From positions 5,952,523 through 6,016,522 of the forward strand of contig OY725489.1 in assembly GCA_963281255.1 (NCBI GenBank): 64,000 bases of DNA. Direction: 5' to 3'. The notes beneath the pieces are model-generated. The model searched no databases, was not told the origin of the DNA, and saw only the letters and a program-made list of their open reading frames with translations. Below are positions 24,865 to 36,471 of the stretch, one piece after another (position 1 is the stretch's first letter; every line of letters begins with the position of its first letter). The DNA comes from Aphrocallistes beatrix. Its lineage: Eukaryota > Porifera > Hexactinellida > Sceptrulophora > Aphrocallistidae. Made by a program: the position numbers and the translations under genes.

Positions 24865-26209
24865 ATTAATGAATTGTTGTTGGGTATTGGTAACTCGACT
24901 ATATAATGATATGTAGTGAATTATTTGAATTAATGGTTTGTAATTAGACGGTGAAAAAACAATGGTAGCTACCGGCAAAAATTCGGGCAATTGTGTTGAT
25001 TTTTTTATAATTTCAAAAAGGTATTGTTTTGGACAAAGTACTTATTAAACTTTTCTCCACCTAAAAGTCCTACCAAAGGGGGCTTTTTGAAATTTCAAAA
25101 TCAACACATTGACCGAACTTTAGTACTTATTTTTAGCTATTTCTAGTTTTAAACAAAACTCGACGTTGAACTGAAAAGAACCCTCTAAGTATCCACAAAG
25201 CAATGGACAGGTCGAGACGTATAAAAAGAAGGTTGGGAAAGCAACAATATATTTAGCCAATAATAATTCACAAAACGATATCTGATCCAAAAAATTTATT
25301 TTGGTAATATCTGCAAAATGAGAAGTCATTATGGACCGCCAAATTACAACTGGGGAACTAGCAGCAAATATACTCAGAAAAAAAGCTTTCTACGGGGTAC
25401 ACGTTATTCAATCAATGTTTAGGAGATTTGATTCAACAAACCTTACCTCTTCACCTAATACTGACGACGAATCGGACCCAAATGCGATTCAACCTCTGAT
25501 CCTTGAACTAAAAATGCAAAAAAATACCTCGGCCCATATTCGATTGATAGAGTAACCAAGCCTTCTAATTGCACGCACACAATCTAACATCAAAGAACGG
25601 CCGAGACTGCAATTGACCTTTCTAAGATTTATCACAAGCACAATATTGCTACAGTAAGGCCAGCAAATCACAATTGAATGCAGATTGCCGCGTCGTAGAT
25701 CCATTTCATGTGGTGAGGAACATCGGGATGGCTATTAGGGGAGGAGGAGGCCATCATATATTAAACAATTTTTTAGTTCTGATCTTTTCATATTCAATTA
25801 ATTCATTTTATCATGAACATAATTTTTCTTCTCTAGTTCTGAATTCATGATTATAACATATAAATGCCATTTTTTTAGTCGAGAATTAGAAAGCAATCAA
25901 CCTTTTCTTTGATATCCCCAGTGTATTAAATTTACAAATCTAAGTCTAATAATCTACTCCGCTCAATAGGATTACATTGGTCAGATGATATTTTGGTACT
26001 ATTAAGCGGAGAGCCCTGTTTCATGGTAACTTGACACGCACCATGGATATTCAGTATCTATGGTAACTTGACACACCTTCTTATCTGATATACTGTCAAC
26101 CTGAGTCGTAGATCAACTTAACAAAGCAAAACCAGATGGAAGATATTGACTATAATAACTTGTGCCAGTACCACTTGACTAGCCTATCCAGCTGAGATCC
26201 AGCATAGAT
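24865..26209. other. AT-rich stretch without a firm gene
   Basis: A 74-codon frame at 25,331-25,555 (+) starts with ATG and resembles nothing known to me. A possible short exon at 26,210-26,274 (ATG to a GTAAGC donor) lies just downstream, but its phase does not fit the next integrase exon. Confidence 0.4.
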
Positions 26210-27339
26210 ATGGACGCGCTAACTTCCGAAGGAAAGCCTCACGGTTTCAGGTGGAAGAATGAAAACTCTTCAAGGTAAGCAAAGTTTTGACCATTACTTA
26301 CTTAAAGTTCAGAATGACATCCTAAATTGTTAATATTTTACAATCCAACGCGTAGCCCCTCATTACACATTGAATTTTTTTCTAGATCATTCGCAGTAAA
26401 CGGGGAATCATGGAGCGGTTTGAATACCCAATAAAGTCTGAAATCCCAAAGATTCTAGAGGATTATCATCTCGATCATCCAGGCGAGAATGAAATGGCAG
26501 TGTCGATTTGCTAAAATTACTTTTGGGATAGAATGTATCAAGATATCAAGCAATTCGTAAGTTTGTTTCCATTAATTAAAGATTTCTTGAAATCATAACA
26601 CCACCAAATTATACATTCTGTGCGTGACTAAAACCATAGCATAGGGGTTTGTGAATCTGATTGCACAATTTTTCAAATCAGAGTTCCCTAAATACAATAT
26701 TTATTTACACATTGTTTCTGTAACATCTGGAATGAATGACGTAAATATTTGAAAATTTTGAAGTATGATTAATCGTGATGACACGAACATTCAAGACCTT
26801 GTATCGAAATTTCATTAAATTCATACTCATGATAATCTTTTACCATAATCCGTTATGGATAAAATAATATACGGCACTCATTTCAGATGACTATGCGTAG
26901 TATAGTCGGCAAACTAAAAAATTCTAGCATTTTTAATATATATGATATTATAGTATATTGCAATCTTTCTAATAGAGAAAGTCATGCCACCACTGTCAAG
27001 TAGACTCAGCGAAGATGCCCAACCGCAGAGAGCACTACAACCTATCATTCCCCCCGAGAGGCCTTGGCAACACATAGGTGTTGACCTGTTCGTCGATATG
27101 CCAACAGATGAACGAGGTTATAAACACGTGCTCGTAGCCGTTTGCTACCTCAGCAAATACGTCGTTGCGAGGCCACTTAAAACTAAGACAACAGCAGAAG
27201 TTGTTGCAGTGCTACTGAGCATATATCTAACATTCGGAATCCCCAATATATGTCAACATGATCAGGGAAAAGAATTTACAAGCAAGGTTAGTCATTCAAT
27301 TCTACACATATAATTAAATGAAATTTCCTGCTTGCCATT

Positions 27340-28860
27340 AGAATTTTATTTAGGGTATTCTATCTCATACAGCACCGTATACCGCTATTTACGGAATACC
27401 CTTAACACCAAGCCATATAAACGCCAAAGGCAACCCAAATTAACGGAAAAACAGAGGGAAAACCGATTGAAATTTTGTAAGGCACGACAAAATTGGACAA
27501 CAGAAGAATGGAAAAGAGTTATTTTCTCAGATGAATGTCCCTTTGAACTGATCCATGCACCCAATCGACAGAATGATCGAATTTGGGCACCTGACAAGTC
27601 CAACGTTCCACCCATAGAACTGGTAAAACACCCTCCTAAAATTCAGGTATGGGGGATGATCTCTTACCAGACTGTCTCCGATTTGCACATGATAGATCCT
27701 GGACAAACAGTAACTGCAGATTACTACAGTGGCGCCCAAAAGTTTGGAATAATACAAATTCTTATAACAGATAATTGCATATATAGTATAATTTCATTTA
27801 CTAGTTCATTACAGTAACTGGTAATAGTAACTGCACTAGTTTACATTCCAAGTAACAAATATTTAGTGGGTTTCACTTTTGCTTTAATGACAACTTCTAT
27901 TCGCCTAGGCATTGAGTCAATTAGAGTATGGCAAAATTCCTTTGATATTTCGCTGTTCCATACTTGAATTATTCGCTCCTTCAATTCTGTCAAAGACCCT
28001 GGTCTATGCTCTGCCACCTTCTTTTTTAATAGATCCAGCAATTTTCTACGACGTTTAAATCAGGGGAAATTGCTGGCCATTCCTCTAGTATCTTAAATTT
28101 TTGATTAGCAATCCATTGTTTCACTAGTTTTGACCTATGAAGCAGAGCACCGTCTTGTTGGAAGATATTGGTTTTCTGAGTCTCATAAGCTTCTTTACTT
28201 ATTTTTCCAATATAGTAAGGTAGGTTTCCCCATTTTTTTTCAGGAAAAACGATAATGTAACTTGGCCTAGTATAAATGCATATATGATTCATAGTAGTAA
28301 TGTAAACTAGAACTATGGATAAAATTAAGAATATTCCAAACTTTTGGGCGTATCTGTATGTAAACGAAGTTCTGAAGAAGACTCTTAGTGCCACGTATAA
28401 ACGAAAACGAAAAACAGGATCAACTATCCAGAGAAAGATGGTACACAACATGTCCAATTCAATTTTCCAACAAGATGGTGCACCGGCCCATCACTCGAAA
28501 AAGTCTCAAGAGTGGTTAAAAAATAATATACCTTCGTTCTGGGAGAAAGGTATTTGGCCAGGTAACTCCCCAGATCTCAATCCAATAGAAAATGTATGGG
28601 CAATAATGAAAAGTGATATGGATACGATGACTCTTCCACACAACCTGAAAAAGCTTGAAAATAACATTAAACTGGCCTGGTCGAGACTTTCGCCTGATAT
28701 GTTGGAAAATTTATACAATGGGATGCCAAATAGAATAAATAAGTGCATCAAACTGCATGGTGGTTATATTTCAAAGTGAATTCTTAGATTTTTAACTGTT
28801 AGTGTTGCGTTAATTCATCGTGTGTTATAGGGCATCAATTATGAAACATCCTGTATATAA
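27340..28860 (+). mobile_element. Tc1/mariner-like element (DD37E) in the integrase intron
   Basis: The transposase is on the plus strand in two parts. The upstream part (27,345-27,726) has the first catalytic Asp in FSDECPF. The downstream part (28,359-28,779) has QQDGAPAH and SPDLNPIEN, with 37 residues between the second Asp and the Glu. The split is caused by a nested element at 27,727-28,356; removing it with one TA restores the frame. The N-terminal helix-turn-helix region and left terminal repeat are missing, so the element is 5'-truncated. Both borders are approximate. Confidence 0.8.
27727..28356 (-). mobile_element. Nested, internally deleted Tc1-like element
   Basis: The 630-bp element has ends CAGTGGCGCCCAAAAGTTTG (left) and a matching inverted right end finishing TATCTG, flanked by TA at 27,725-27,726 and 28,357-28,358. 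On the minus strand it keeps only the C-terminal half of a transposase (28,290 to 27,841) with QQDGALLH and SPDLNVVEN (35 residues between Asp and Glu) and one frame break near 28,026. The N-terminal half is deleted. Confidence 0.85.
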
Positions 28861-29889
28861 TCAGAAATTGTATTAATTATGCCAATGTTGTTTTCTTCAA
28901 AAATATTTACGTAATCAATTGGTACTATATTTTAACAGGAGTTCAAAGAGCTACATAAACAGCTAGGGGTTGATGACAGACGTACCACTGCCTATTATCC
29001 CCAAAGCAATGGCCTTGTAGAGGCACATAACAAAATTTTGAAGAGGTTTGAACTATTTGTAATTATTCTTGTGTAGGTAGATATAATACAGCTACAGTCA
29101 ATTAATGTTTCTAATCAATATATTGTACAGAAACCTCTGGTAATAAGATCGTATTGAAAGTAAACGCACATACGCACATGCGATTTGAGGCTAAAAAGTA
29201 TATACCAGATCGAGTTTACCAAGAATCGGCATTACATTAATACAAGGATCCAATGTCTACTGTATTCATTCGAAATGGGCTTTATTGGGGAGTCTTGTTT
29301 CACAACCATGTGCTCCTGGTTCCATGTTTTTCCAAATTTCCGAATTGAGGTTGAAAATTAGAAAACTTGACAATTGATCCAGGATGAAAATCTCTTAGTT
29401 TTCGCCATTTAATGCCTATTTTTAACATATGCGCGTAACTTAAAATTATATATTTTCTGTATATACGTACACATAAATATATATGTAGATGTATATAGAT
29501 ATAATCTTTCTCTGTCACCAGGATTCAACAATTAGCTAATTCGCTGTATCAATTTGCTATGATCCAGACAAGTAAATGAAAGCGATTACTTTAAATATTG
29601 GACACCTGTGGCTTGCCTACTTCACCTACAGCAAGAACGTAAGTGTAATTTATTAATAAAACTATTGCTATGTGTATTGAAAAAATCCCAAATTCCAATC
29701 TTAGAGATAGTCGCTTCCACAAATACATTCTGATGCTACTTTCTAAAATGATTGAATTCTGTACAGGAAAATCACAAAAATCACAATCTTCCCCTCCCCC
29801 CTGCGGCCTCCTGCTGTTGTGATGCACTTGTATTGTTTTGAGAATTCTCATTTCTAGTGCAGCTCCTATTATAGGAGATTCTTTATTGT

Positions 29890-30342
29890 ATGGACGGTGT
29901 CGAACGCACGTCTGCTTATCATATCATAAAATTTAATCATATTTTCACACCTTTTTGTGTAGACGTGTATTTTCTGCTAGAAAAGAAATCTCAACGGCTA
30001 ATAGGCCTGTATTGTAATTTAGTAAAAGTAGATTTCGATATTCGCACTTGTAAAATGTTGATATCAAAATTGAATGGTGCAATAGCATACATATATCAAT
30101 ATGTACATTCAGAGTCGCTTATTATGAACAAATCCTCTAGGTCCCAATTTGACCAGTTCTATAGAATTTCTATTATTTCGATTTCGCTTACTATGCATGA
30201 CTCTCTCTCTATTGTGAAAATATTTTGGGCCCCCATGCGGTTCATAATGATATGGGACCCTGACTGTATTTTTCCAATTTCGATACTATTATTGACTGTT
30301 TTTGTGGTGCTTTTCTATCGGTATGTCGACCATTATTTTTAA
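29890..30342 (+). CDS. Hypothetical 150-codon frame, left arm copy
   Basis: The frame starts at ATG and lies convergent to the Mutator-like transposase, 124 bp beyond its stop. The product would be hydrophobic and aromatic-rich, with a possible membrane segment near the C-terminus (ISILLLTVFVVLFY). I recognise no family. It is identical in the right arm only because the arms are nearly identical, so that is not evidence of selection. It may be a chance frame in AT-rich DNA. Confidence 0.2.
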   Translation: MDGVERTSAYHIIKFNHIFTPFCVDVYFLLEKKSQRLIGLYCNLVKVDFDIRTCKMLISKLNGAIAYIYQYVHSESLIMNKSSRSQFDQFYRISIISISLTMHDSLSIVKIFWAPMRFIMIWDPDCIFPISILLLTVFVVLFYRYVDHYF

Positions 30343-30465
30343 TATTAGTGACGCAGTTTCAAATTCCCTGGGCTAGATTGATGCATAGATATTTATTATA
30401 GTACAAATGAGCAAACAAGTATATCATACTATTCTAATGGTGGCATGCTACTACAGAAACAATAG

Positions 30466-32523
30466 TTATACAGCTTCTACACAGGACTCAAATTCTAAGT
30501 CACATTTCCTACAGATATAAGGATCATCTCCCACGTCCTTTAGACTGGTATTGACGCATCCACAGTGAAACCATCTCAGGCAGAACTCACAACCTAACCA
30601 GTCATCATTCGCCCTCTTTCCCCCGGTTGGGCAGTCGTGTTGTTCACATTCCTCGCAAACTGTTTCAGAGTCATCAGGGTTAACACTCGTGGAAGGTAAT
30701 TCTTTCATGGCAACAGATGAGAGCTCAGTACCAAAACCTCCAGATTTATAGGTCGTAGTATCCTTTTCACGTCTACGCCTGGAGGATTCGGCTGCAATGA
30801 ATTGGGATTTGAGAACTCTCCGACGCCTCTTTTGAGTAGCCATAACGGCTTTAAGTTTACAGCGGTTCCTTTCTTTATCCATCGATGCTAAGTGTTCAAG
30901 AGTTATACGGCTACATTGTACATGTTGTTCTGACAGAATAGCTGCGAGCATCATTGAACCTTCATTGAAAGTGCACACAGCAATAGCAGCAGCGGTTTGA
31001 AGTGACTTTTGTCCAACACGTTTTGTCTTTGGAGCATTATGCCATACAACTGAATGTAGCGACTCATTACAGTTCTGTGTTAATCCCATTGTCAGAGCGG
31101 AACACATTTCAATGCTTGCAAATTTCTTGAAAACATCTTCCAGGCGCGAATACTCGTCTTTATTCAGATAGGGTTGTCGGAGTATGGGAGGTGGATGAGA
31201 GGTATTCTCAGCTGAAATTGCGAGGCCCTTTTGAAAGTAACACCAGGATTCTTTTGAGTGTGGGCAACGATCGTGCTCCTCGAACAAATGATTCATCAGT
31301 GTGTAAAGGGCGTTTTGAATGTCTAGTGGTGTTCTGCCTCTGTTCTTGCCAATAACAAGAGCGTATAGATGAGCAATTCTCTCGACTTTTGATGCGGGTA
31401 TTGGCTTGGAGGGCATTGTTTTCGTAGTTGTCTTCTTTTTGAGGTGTTTCTTTAATCGTTTTTGCTTGTGCCCAAGACATTCCTCTTCCGGATAACTTTA
31501 TTCTGTTCAAACCTTTTGAAAGAGCTTGAGTCTCCATCTCCCACATATGTAGTATAGGCTAGAGAATGCTTGTCAACTGATCTACCCCAGATTTCTATTG
31601 CAGCAGAAGATTCCATCGCCTGACTTGTTCCAGAGAAGTTAGCTGGGCATTCGCTCGAATGTTTCTCCCAGTATTCGCTGTATTCCTCTGGGTTTTCTTT
31701 CTTACGTTCTTCCGTCCATCTGGTACATTTGTTACACACGCGTTCGTAAAGGACGTAGTCAAGGACTTTCCCCGTTTTGACTTCAATAGCCCCGGCGAAT
31801 CCTTGATTACTAAAATATCCGCGCCTGTGCCAAGATCCATCAAAGCTCACCTCGCATACCTTGCAACCAGGAATGTTAGATGACTCAGCTTTGGCTCTCA
31901 CTTCTTTTGCTGTCATAGACATGGATTGCTGGCATATTTTATCTGTAGAAAGGACCAATTGCGCGAGTAGAGACTTGGACATTCTATGCCAGGTATTTTG
32001 TATATCAAGGAGGTTGCAGGTCAATTCTAAATCACTCCAGCTCACTGAAGTACAGTGTGCTGCTAGCAAAGCTCTAACGTTGACTTCGACTTTTTCCGGC
32101 AAAGCATTTGAGGATCGTTCACGGCTTCATTAGGTTTCATTCCAACCGGACAGGATGTGGGAAATTCAGCAAGCACAAGATGGCAGCGACTGCATTTCAA
32201 CAAGAGATATGATTGTAACCCATCACGAAAAGCGTATTGATACAGATTCAAATTACCAGTGCAGTGTGCCTCAGTGCATCTCAATAGAGAAAATATCGTA
32301 CTCAGTATATCGATATCAATTATTTGCGAGCCATGAGGAACGTAGAGATCACGAAATGATTGAGCTCCATCCTTCTGTACCATAATACTGAGGCGTTTAT
32401 TGGGCTGAGGAAACTTCACTTGCTGTAATAGTGTTTTAGATTTCGGAGTGCTAGTATGAAGGGGTAATCGCTTTGTGGTAGATGGTGTGAAAGTAGATTT
32501 TCTTTTGACTCCCTCACCCTTCC
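30466..32523 (-). pseudogene. Mutator-like transposase with PHD finger, truncated left-arm copy
   Basis: Same protein as at 37,779-40,146, lacking about the first 103 codons at the 32,523 junction. It has the same two single-base deletions that split the frame (near 32,102 and 31,490). The catalytic motifs (FDGSW, GDGDSSSF, NESLHS) and the C-terminal PHD-type finger are kept. Loss of the N-terminus and the two breaks make it non-functional. Confidence 0.8.
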
Positions 32524-33746
32524 TTAATTGATATATATCCTTAATTTCGACCGAGCGTTTTTCGTTAAAAAGTGCAAATTTTTACATTGCCACCTGATTT
32601 ACTGAATTTATTCAAAATTTAGTATATTTTTTGACTTATGGTAACATAAAGCTTATAGAATGAACAAATTCTGAGAACGAAATTATAAAAGTTTGTGAGG
32701 ATTGTCATTTTAACTATAAGTGAAGACCGCATACAACACTAAGTCATTTATCCATGGTTCAAAACAATTTAAATTTATATTCACAATCTAAATTCATTAT
32801 GATCAATTTTGGAATTGATTGAAATCTATATATATATTGCGGTTCAATAATCAATCCAATATGTTAATATATCTGAAAATTTCAAACTTTTCAACTAATT
32901 ATTCTGCACGAAAAAGTCAGAATTGTGAAAAATAAACATGTAAGCATTTACCACAAATTTTTCGGACTCTTACATTCTGATCCATGCTACAATAATAATA
33001 ATTAAAAAGTGAATACAAACTTCTAATGCGAATATTGTTATCCATAGTTTAAGGTATGGTTCCATTGAGTTCAGACACCAAAGACGAAAATGTTGAATGA
33101 CCACGAGATTGAGACGTCATTGCCACGTCTATATAATTAGAAATTTCAGTTTTGCACACTCAGCCAATTTAGGTCATTGAAAGCTGAGAATAAAACAATA
33201 GTAGGTGTAAATCAACATGCCCAGAAGCATATACTACCATCCACCAAATCATTGCGCAAGGTAGGCCTGCCTCCCCCAGATGAGCGAAGACCCCAGGAGT
33301 TGCGTGTTCCCAGTATGAGTTGCGATTTGCAAGTTAGGACAGATAAATAATAAGGCAGATATTGTTATTTATATTCATTGCTTGAGCCTACAATTGCATC
33401 GACATGTGTGATCTAGCCCTTCCTTCCAGGTGAAGAGATAATATAGGAAATATCAACAGCAATTCTCAGAAAGGTGAAGTGTATATAAGAACGCAATAGA
33501 TAGTTTATGAATATTACTGAGAAGCATTCCAATATTGTAAAACTATCGTTTTATATCTAAAATTGGACATTTGTAAAAGTATGAATAAACGTAATACAAT
33601 TTGAGTGCAGCACCAGTAGGGAGATGATCTTATAAAATGGAGGAAGTATCTCGTCCGTATGTATGATAAATTGGAACTTAATAGTAGAAATGTAACTAAT
33701 CCTCCGTAAATTCTTGATCGGTTCCACTAAGTTTGGTTACTGAGGT

Positions 33747-33972
33747 CAGGGCTGTATCAACCCATTTTGAGTTGACAAAATCATATCAATGAGTTGATTA
33801 TAGCCGTCATATGAAAATGAATTGTTGAAACAAGTTCATTTAGTACAAATGAATCATTCCGAAAATGAGTGGGCTGTAGACAACTCATTTTTTGAAAGAG
33901 TTGAATGAGTTGTGGGCAAGGAATTTCCATGAAAAATGACTTGTTTTTGCCAACTGGGTTGATACAGCCCTG
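33747..33972. mobile_element. hAT-type MITE present in all three unit copies
   Basis: Ends CAGGGCTGTATCAACCCA and its complement. The 8-bp flanks ACTGAGGT and ACTGAGAT differ by one base, fitting a hAT target duplication. Because all three unit copies carry it, it inserted before the unit was duplicated. Confidence 0.85.
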
Positions 33973-34164
33973 ACTGAGATAATCTGGAATGGAGAATTCC
34001 GTAAATTAGGCAATTACAAGTAGAATTCCTGAAAGTTTCCGCCAAGTTCCATAAATTAGGGACTCAGATTTCAAATAAAATTGACAATTTGGTGATTTTT
34101 CCAGTGATGTAGATTATAACAGTAAGACAGACACGTTTAGAGTGATTATCAACCTTATAATTAA

Positions 34165-34255
34165 TTAACAAGTGTGAGCCCAGGCGCCCAAATGGCGCGT
34201 CTGGCGAACACAAAGTGTCCGCAAGCAATCGAAGCGCGCTTGTGTTTCTGTAAGT
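34165..34255. repeat. GC-rich module ending in a CGCTT palindrome
   Basis: A GC-rich block in AT-rich DNA includes GCGCCCAAATGGCGCG and AAGCGCGCTTGTG. It and the ~80 bp upstream are related to the end of the insert at 34,538-35,079, so both may be 3' ends of one element family. It is present in all three unit copies (near 46,045 and 59,900). Confidence 0.55.
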
Positions 34256-34537
34256 TAAAATGCAAGCCATCAAGTTCTAAACCTTCAAACCGGTTGCTGC
34301 GTTTTAGGCATTATACGCATTGAAATTAATAACAAACGCTAGTTTAGTCTAAAAATAGATATATGACATCTAGAGAACATGTCTAAATTTAGCAACACTC
34401 ATACACAGACACAAAACGTACAATTACAACTGCAAATGGATAGCTATTAAATAGAGATAAATACGATAAATTTGCTCAAATTACTCATCCAGAAGAAGTA
34501 AAATAATAAAAGTCATTCTACAAAATAAATCTGAAAA

Positions 34538-35079
34538 TCCTTACTATTAAAACTCGATTATTGTATATATATATATATATATATATCTGTAACGAATTGA
34601 TTGAAGAAACTGCCGGGTGCAGAAGGCTGATTTTTGGCATGTGGGAGTCTTTTGGCTATGGCTCCAGTAAGATCTGAGTTCAGAGCAAAATGTCGACTCA
34701 TCATGGAATTATGACGTCATTGTCACATTTTAAAAGTTAATCAACACAGTTATTCGAGCATAACTCAGCCATTATAGAAGATAGAAGGCTGAAATTTTAA
34801 TAGAATCTGTATACTAACATACCTCACATATGATACGACTTTCATCAGAAAATGATGACTCATCACTTTGTTATGACGTCATCATTACGCATCAAAAATT
34901 TTAAATTTGATAAATTTGGTGATTTTTCGAGTGGTATCGATTATAACAGTAGGACAGACATATTTAGAGATGCTATTTTCCTTATAATTAACCAATGAGA
35001 CCCCAGGCGACCGAAAGGAGCATCTGGCGGACACAAAGTGTCCGCCAGCTGCGCAGCGCAAGCAAGCGAATCGCGCTTG
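34538..35079 (+). mobile_element. Possible non-autonomous Helitron-like insertion
   Basis: A 542-bp insert is present only in unit copy 1; copies 2 and 3 are empty. It begins TCCTTAC, lies between A and T, makes no target duplication, and ends with a hairpin AAGCG-AATCG-CGCTT followed by G. A TC start, A/T target and no duplication are Helitron traits, but the end CTTG is not the usual CTRR. It contains a (TA)n tract at 34,565-34,588. Confidence 0.4.
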
Positions 35080-35090
35080 TGTCTAATAAA

Positions 35091-35588
35091 ATGTTGGGGA
35101 AAATGAGTACATATCAACGTGCATGTAACATCTTCTCTAGTGATGGTATCCAGTTCGTGCCAGGAAAGTTACGAATTGGTGAGTGCAATCAAAACATAAT
35201 AATTGAGAAGAGAGCCGGCCAAAAGAATATTCACTTGTGCAGAGACGTCATCGAACACATCTGAAGTGGATGCGAGAGGAAACAGCTCCAGCTTACATTT
35301 CGAAAAGAACGAAATACATTGACTACCCATATCCGTCGTAGACGCCATCATTCTGATTATTCGCTGGACATCTTCGCGTCCTACACTGATGAACAATTCA
35401 TGCAAGAATTTGGATGTGACCAGTTTCATGCATACAAAGACCATGTTAAACAATATGGTAAAGCTTTCCGGTGGAATCCACCGAAGCTAACATTCGAGCA
35501 AAGGGAAGAAAAATTCAAGCAACAGTATTTGCCAGCAGATAAAATGCTCGACTACCCACAATTAGAGAAACTCACTTACTTTGAGTAG
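35091..35588 (+). pseudogene. Conserved unknown 165-codon frame, unit copy 1
   Basis: The frame runs from ATG to TAG with a single internal TGA at 35,262-35,264. Unit copy 3 has TGG at that codon and copy 2 shares the TGA. The product would be basic and His/Lys-rich, with a run rich in Arg/His near the middle (TTHIRRRRHHSDY) and a charged C-terminus (EQREEKFKQQYLP). No signal peptide or membrane segment is visible and I recognise no family. Frame conservation across three diverged copies, including a compensated length difference after the CNIF motif, suggests it once coded. It could be cargo of the repeated unit or a captured exon. Confidence 0.45.
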
Positions 35589-35835
35589 ATTTTGTATGTA
35601 TGTAACAATCATGTGATTCATTGCTATTACTTTACAACTATTAGTACATAGAATAACTATTATTATAATAAAGTACTTGTTGATACATTAGTAATAATAT
35701 CACTAGACGTACATAATACAATTTGTCTGCTTCATATATTATTATATTGGATCTATGATCCTATATAATATTGTAGCACAGTTCTAAAATGAGTGCTGGA
35801 GTCCGGCCTGGCGCAAGTGGCATGCACAGACCTGA

Positions 35836-35843
35836 GTATAAAA
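35836..35843 (+). promoter_or_regulatory. Candidate TATA box in the repeated unit
   Basis: TATAAAAG follows the only GC-rich patch of this stretch (GGAGTCCGGCCTGGCGCAAG) and is kept in unit copy 2 near 61,000. It lies 1.9 kb before the Mutator-like ATG, so its target is unclear. Confidence 0.25.
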
Positions 35844-36009
35844 GACATCACTAATTTCCCTGGATTTTCCATGGAATTCGCATTTTAAATCTAGAACATT
35901 TTTGAGAGGAGCTTGTAAGTATACTCTAGTGGTTGTTTATACGGGAGGGTTGATTTGAAATTAGTTGATGTATCACACAGTAATAAAGTACTCAACATAT
36001 TATCTAGAA

Positions 36010-36471
36010 CAGAGGTTCTTAACCTGGGGGGCGTCATGATCATTTCAGGGGGGCGTGGAATTTGATTTCGTATTTAGCATTTTGATTTTTTCAAGTGTAT
36101 AAATCATTAAATTCTTGACATGGCTAGTACTTACATTTGAAGCTTGGTGCCTCGAATATCATCCATAATGTGAATTTAGAATCTTATTTTTAAAGGGACA
36201 AATAACCACCTCGTTATAACCCACTTGGTTATAATGGGACTTCAGTGTGTATGTGAATATCCTTACTATACAATTTATACCTCCCTAACCGGTATTTGCT
36301 ACAACCCTCCACTAATTCAATAATACTTTACCCAATCAGTTAATCAGTTACTCAATTAATCAAAATAATTAAAATATGTACATTTAACAAATAGATCTCA
36401 AAGTCAAGGGGGCATAATGATTTAATGGTTATAAAAGGGGGGCATAAGGACAAAAAGGTTAAGAACTCCTG
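36010..36471. mobile_element. hAT-type MITE, only in unit copy 1
   Basis: Inverted ends CAGAGGTTCTTAACC and GGTTAAGAACTCCTG with 8-bp flanks ATCTAGAA and ATCAAGAA (one mismatch). Unit copy 2 at about 61,160 reads ATCTAGAATAAGAAAT, the empty site. 462 bp, non-coding, with runs of G near both ends. Confidence 0.88.

Larger units (their letters stand above)
26386..29140 (+). pseudogene. Intron-split retroviral-type integrase gene (GIN/Ginger-like), decayed
   Basis: Exon 26,386-26,556 encodes a segment ending WDRMYQDIKQF before a GTAAGT donor, containing HxxHP-type zinc-module residues (HLDHPGEN) and one in-frame TAA at 26,512. Exon 26,982-27,286 carries the integrase core: Asp in GVDLF and Asp in HDQGKEF, then a GTTAGT donor. 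Exon 28,939-29,045 joins in phase and carries the third catalytic residue, Glu in GLVEAHN. A last piece at 29,131 (AAACCTCTGG) also joins in phase but meets TAATAA. A weak remnant of the zinc CxxC exon may lie near 26,650-26,690. LTR elements lack such introns, so GIN/KRBA2-like genes or Ginger DNA transposons are the nearest relatives; which one is unclear. The 1.65-kb third intron holds two nested Tc1-like elements. Confidence 0.65.
29131..32523 (-). repeat. Left arm of a 3.39-kb inverted duplication
   Basis: It is the reverse complement of 38,089-41,483 with only scattered differences (a substitution and a 1-bp indel were seen in the first 100 bp). Encoded proteins match exactly. Its inner edge at 32,523 cuts the Mutator-like gene in its N-terminal region and joins directly to the start of unit copy 1. 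Confidence 0.95.

Noticed and set aside
28315..28457. Plus- and minus-strand frames crossing the junction at 28,356
   Set aside because: These are readings across the border of the two nested Tc1-like elements; the true frames stop or start at the element edge.
30466..32523. Overlapping frames on both strands of the Mutator-like arms (for example 31,659-31,883 and 38,729-38,953)
   Set aside because: They are other-frame shadows of the transposase and mirror each other only because the arms are identical.
34565..34588. (TA)n tract as a functional site
   Set aside because: A simple microsatellite inside the Helitron-like insert; similar tracts occur at 57,690 and 58,085 without context.
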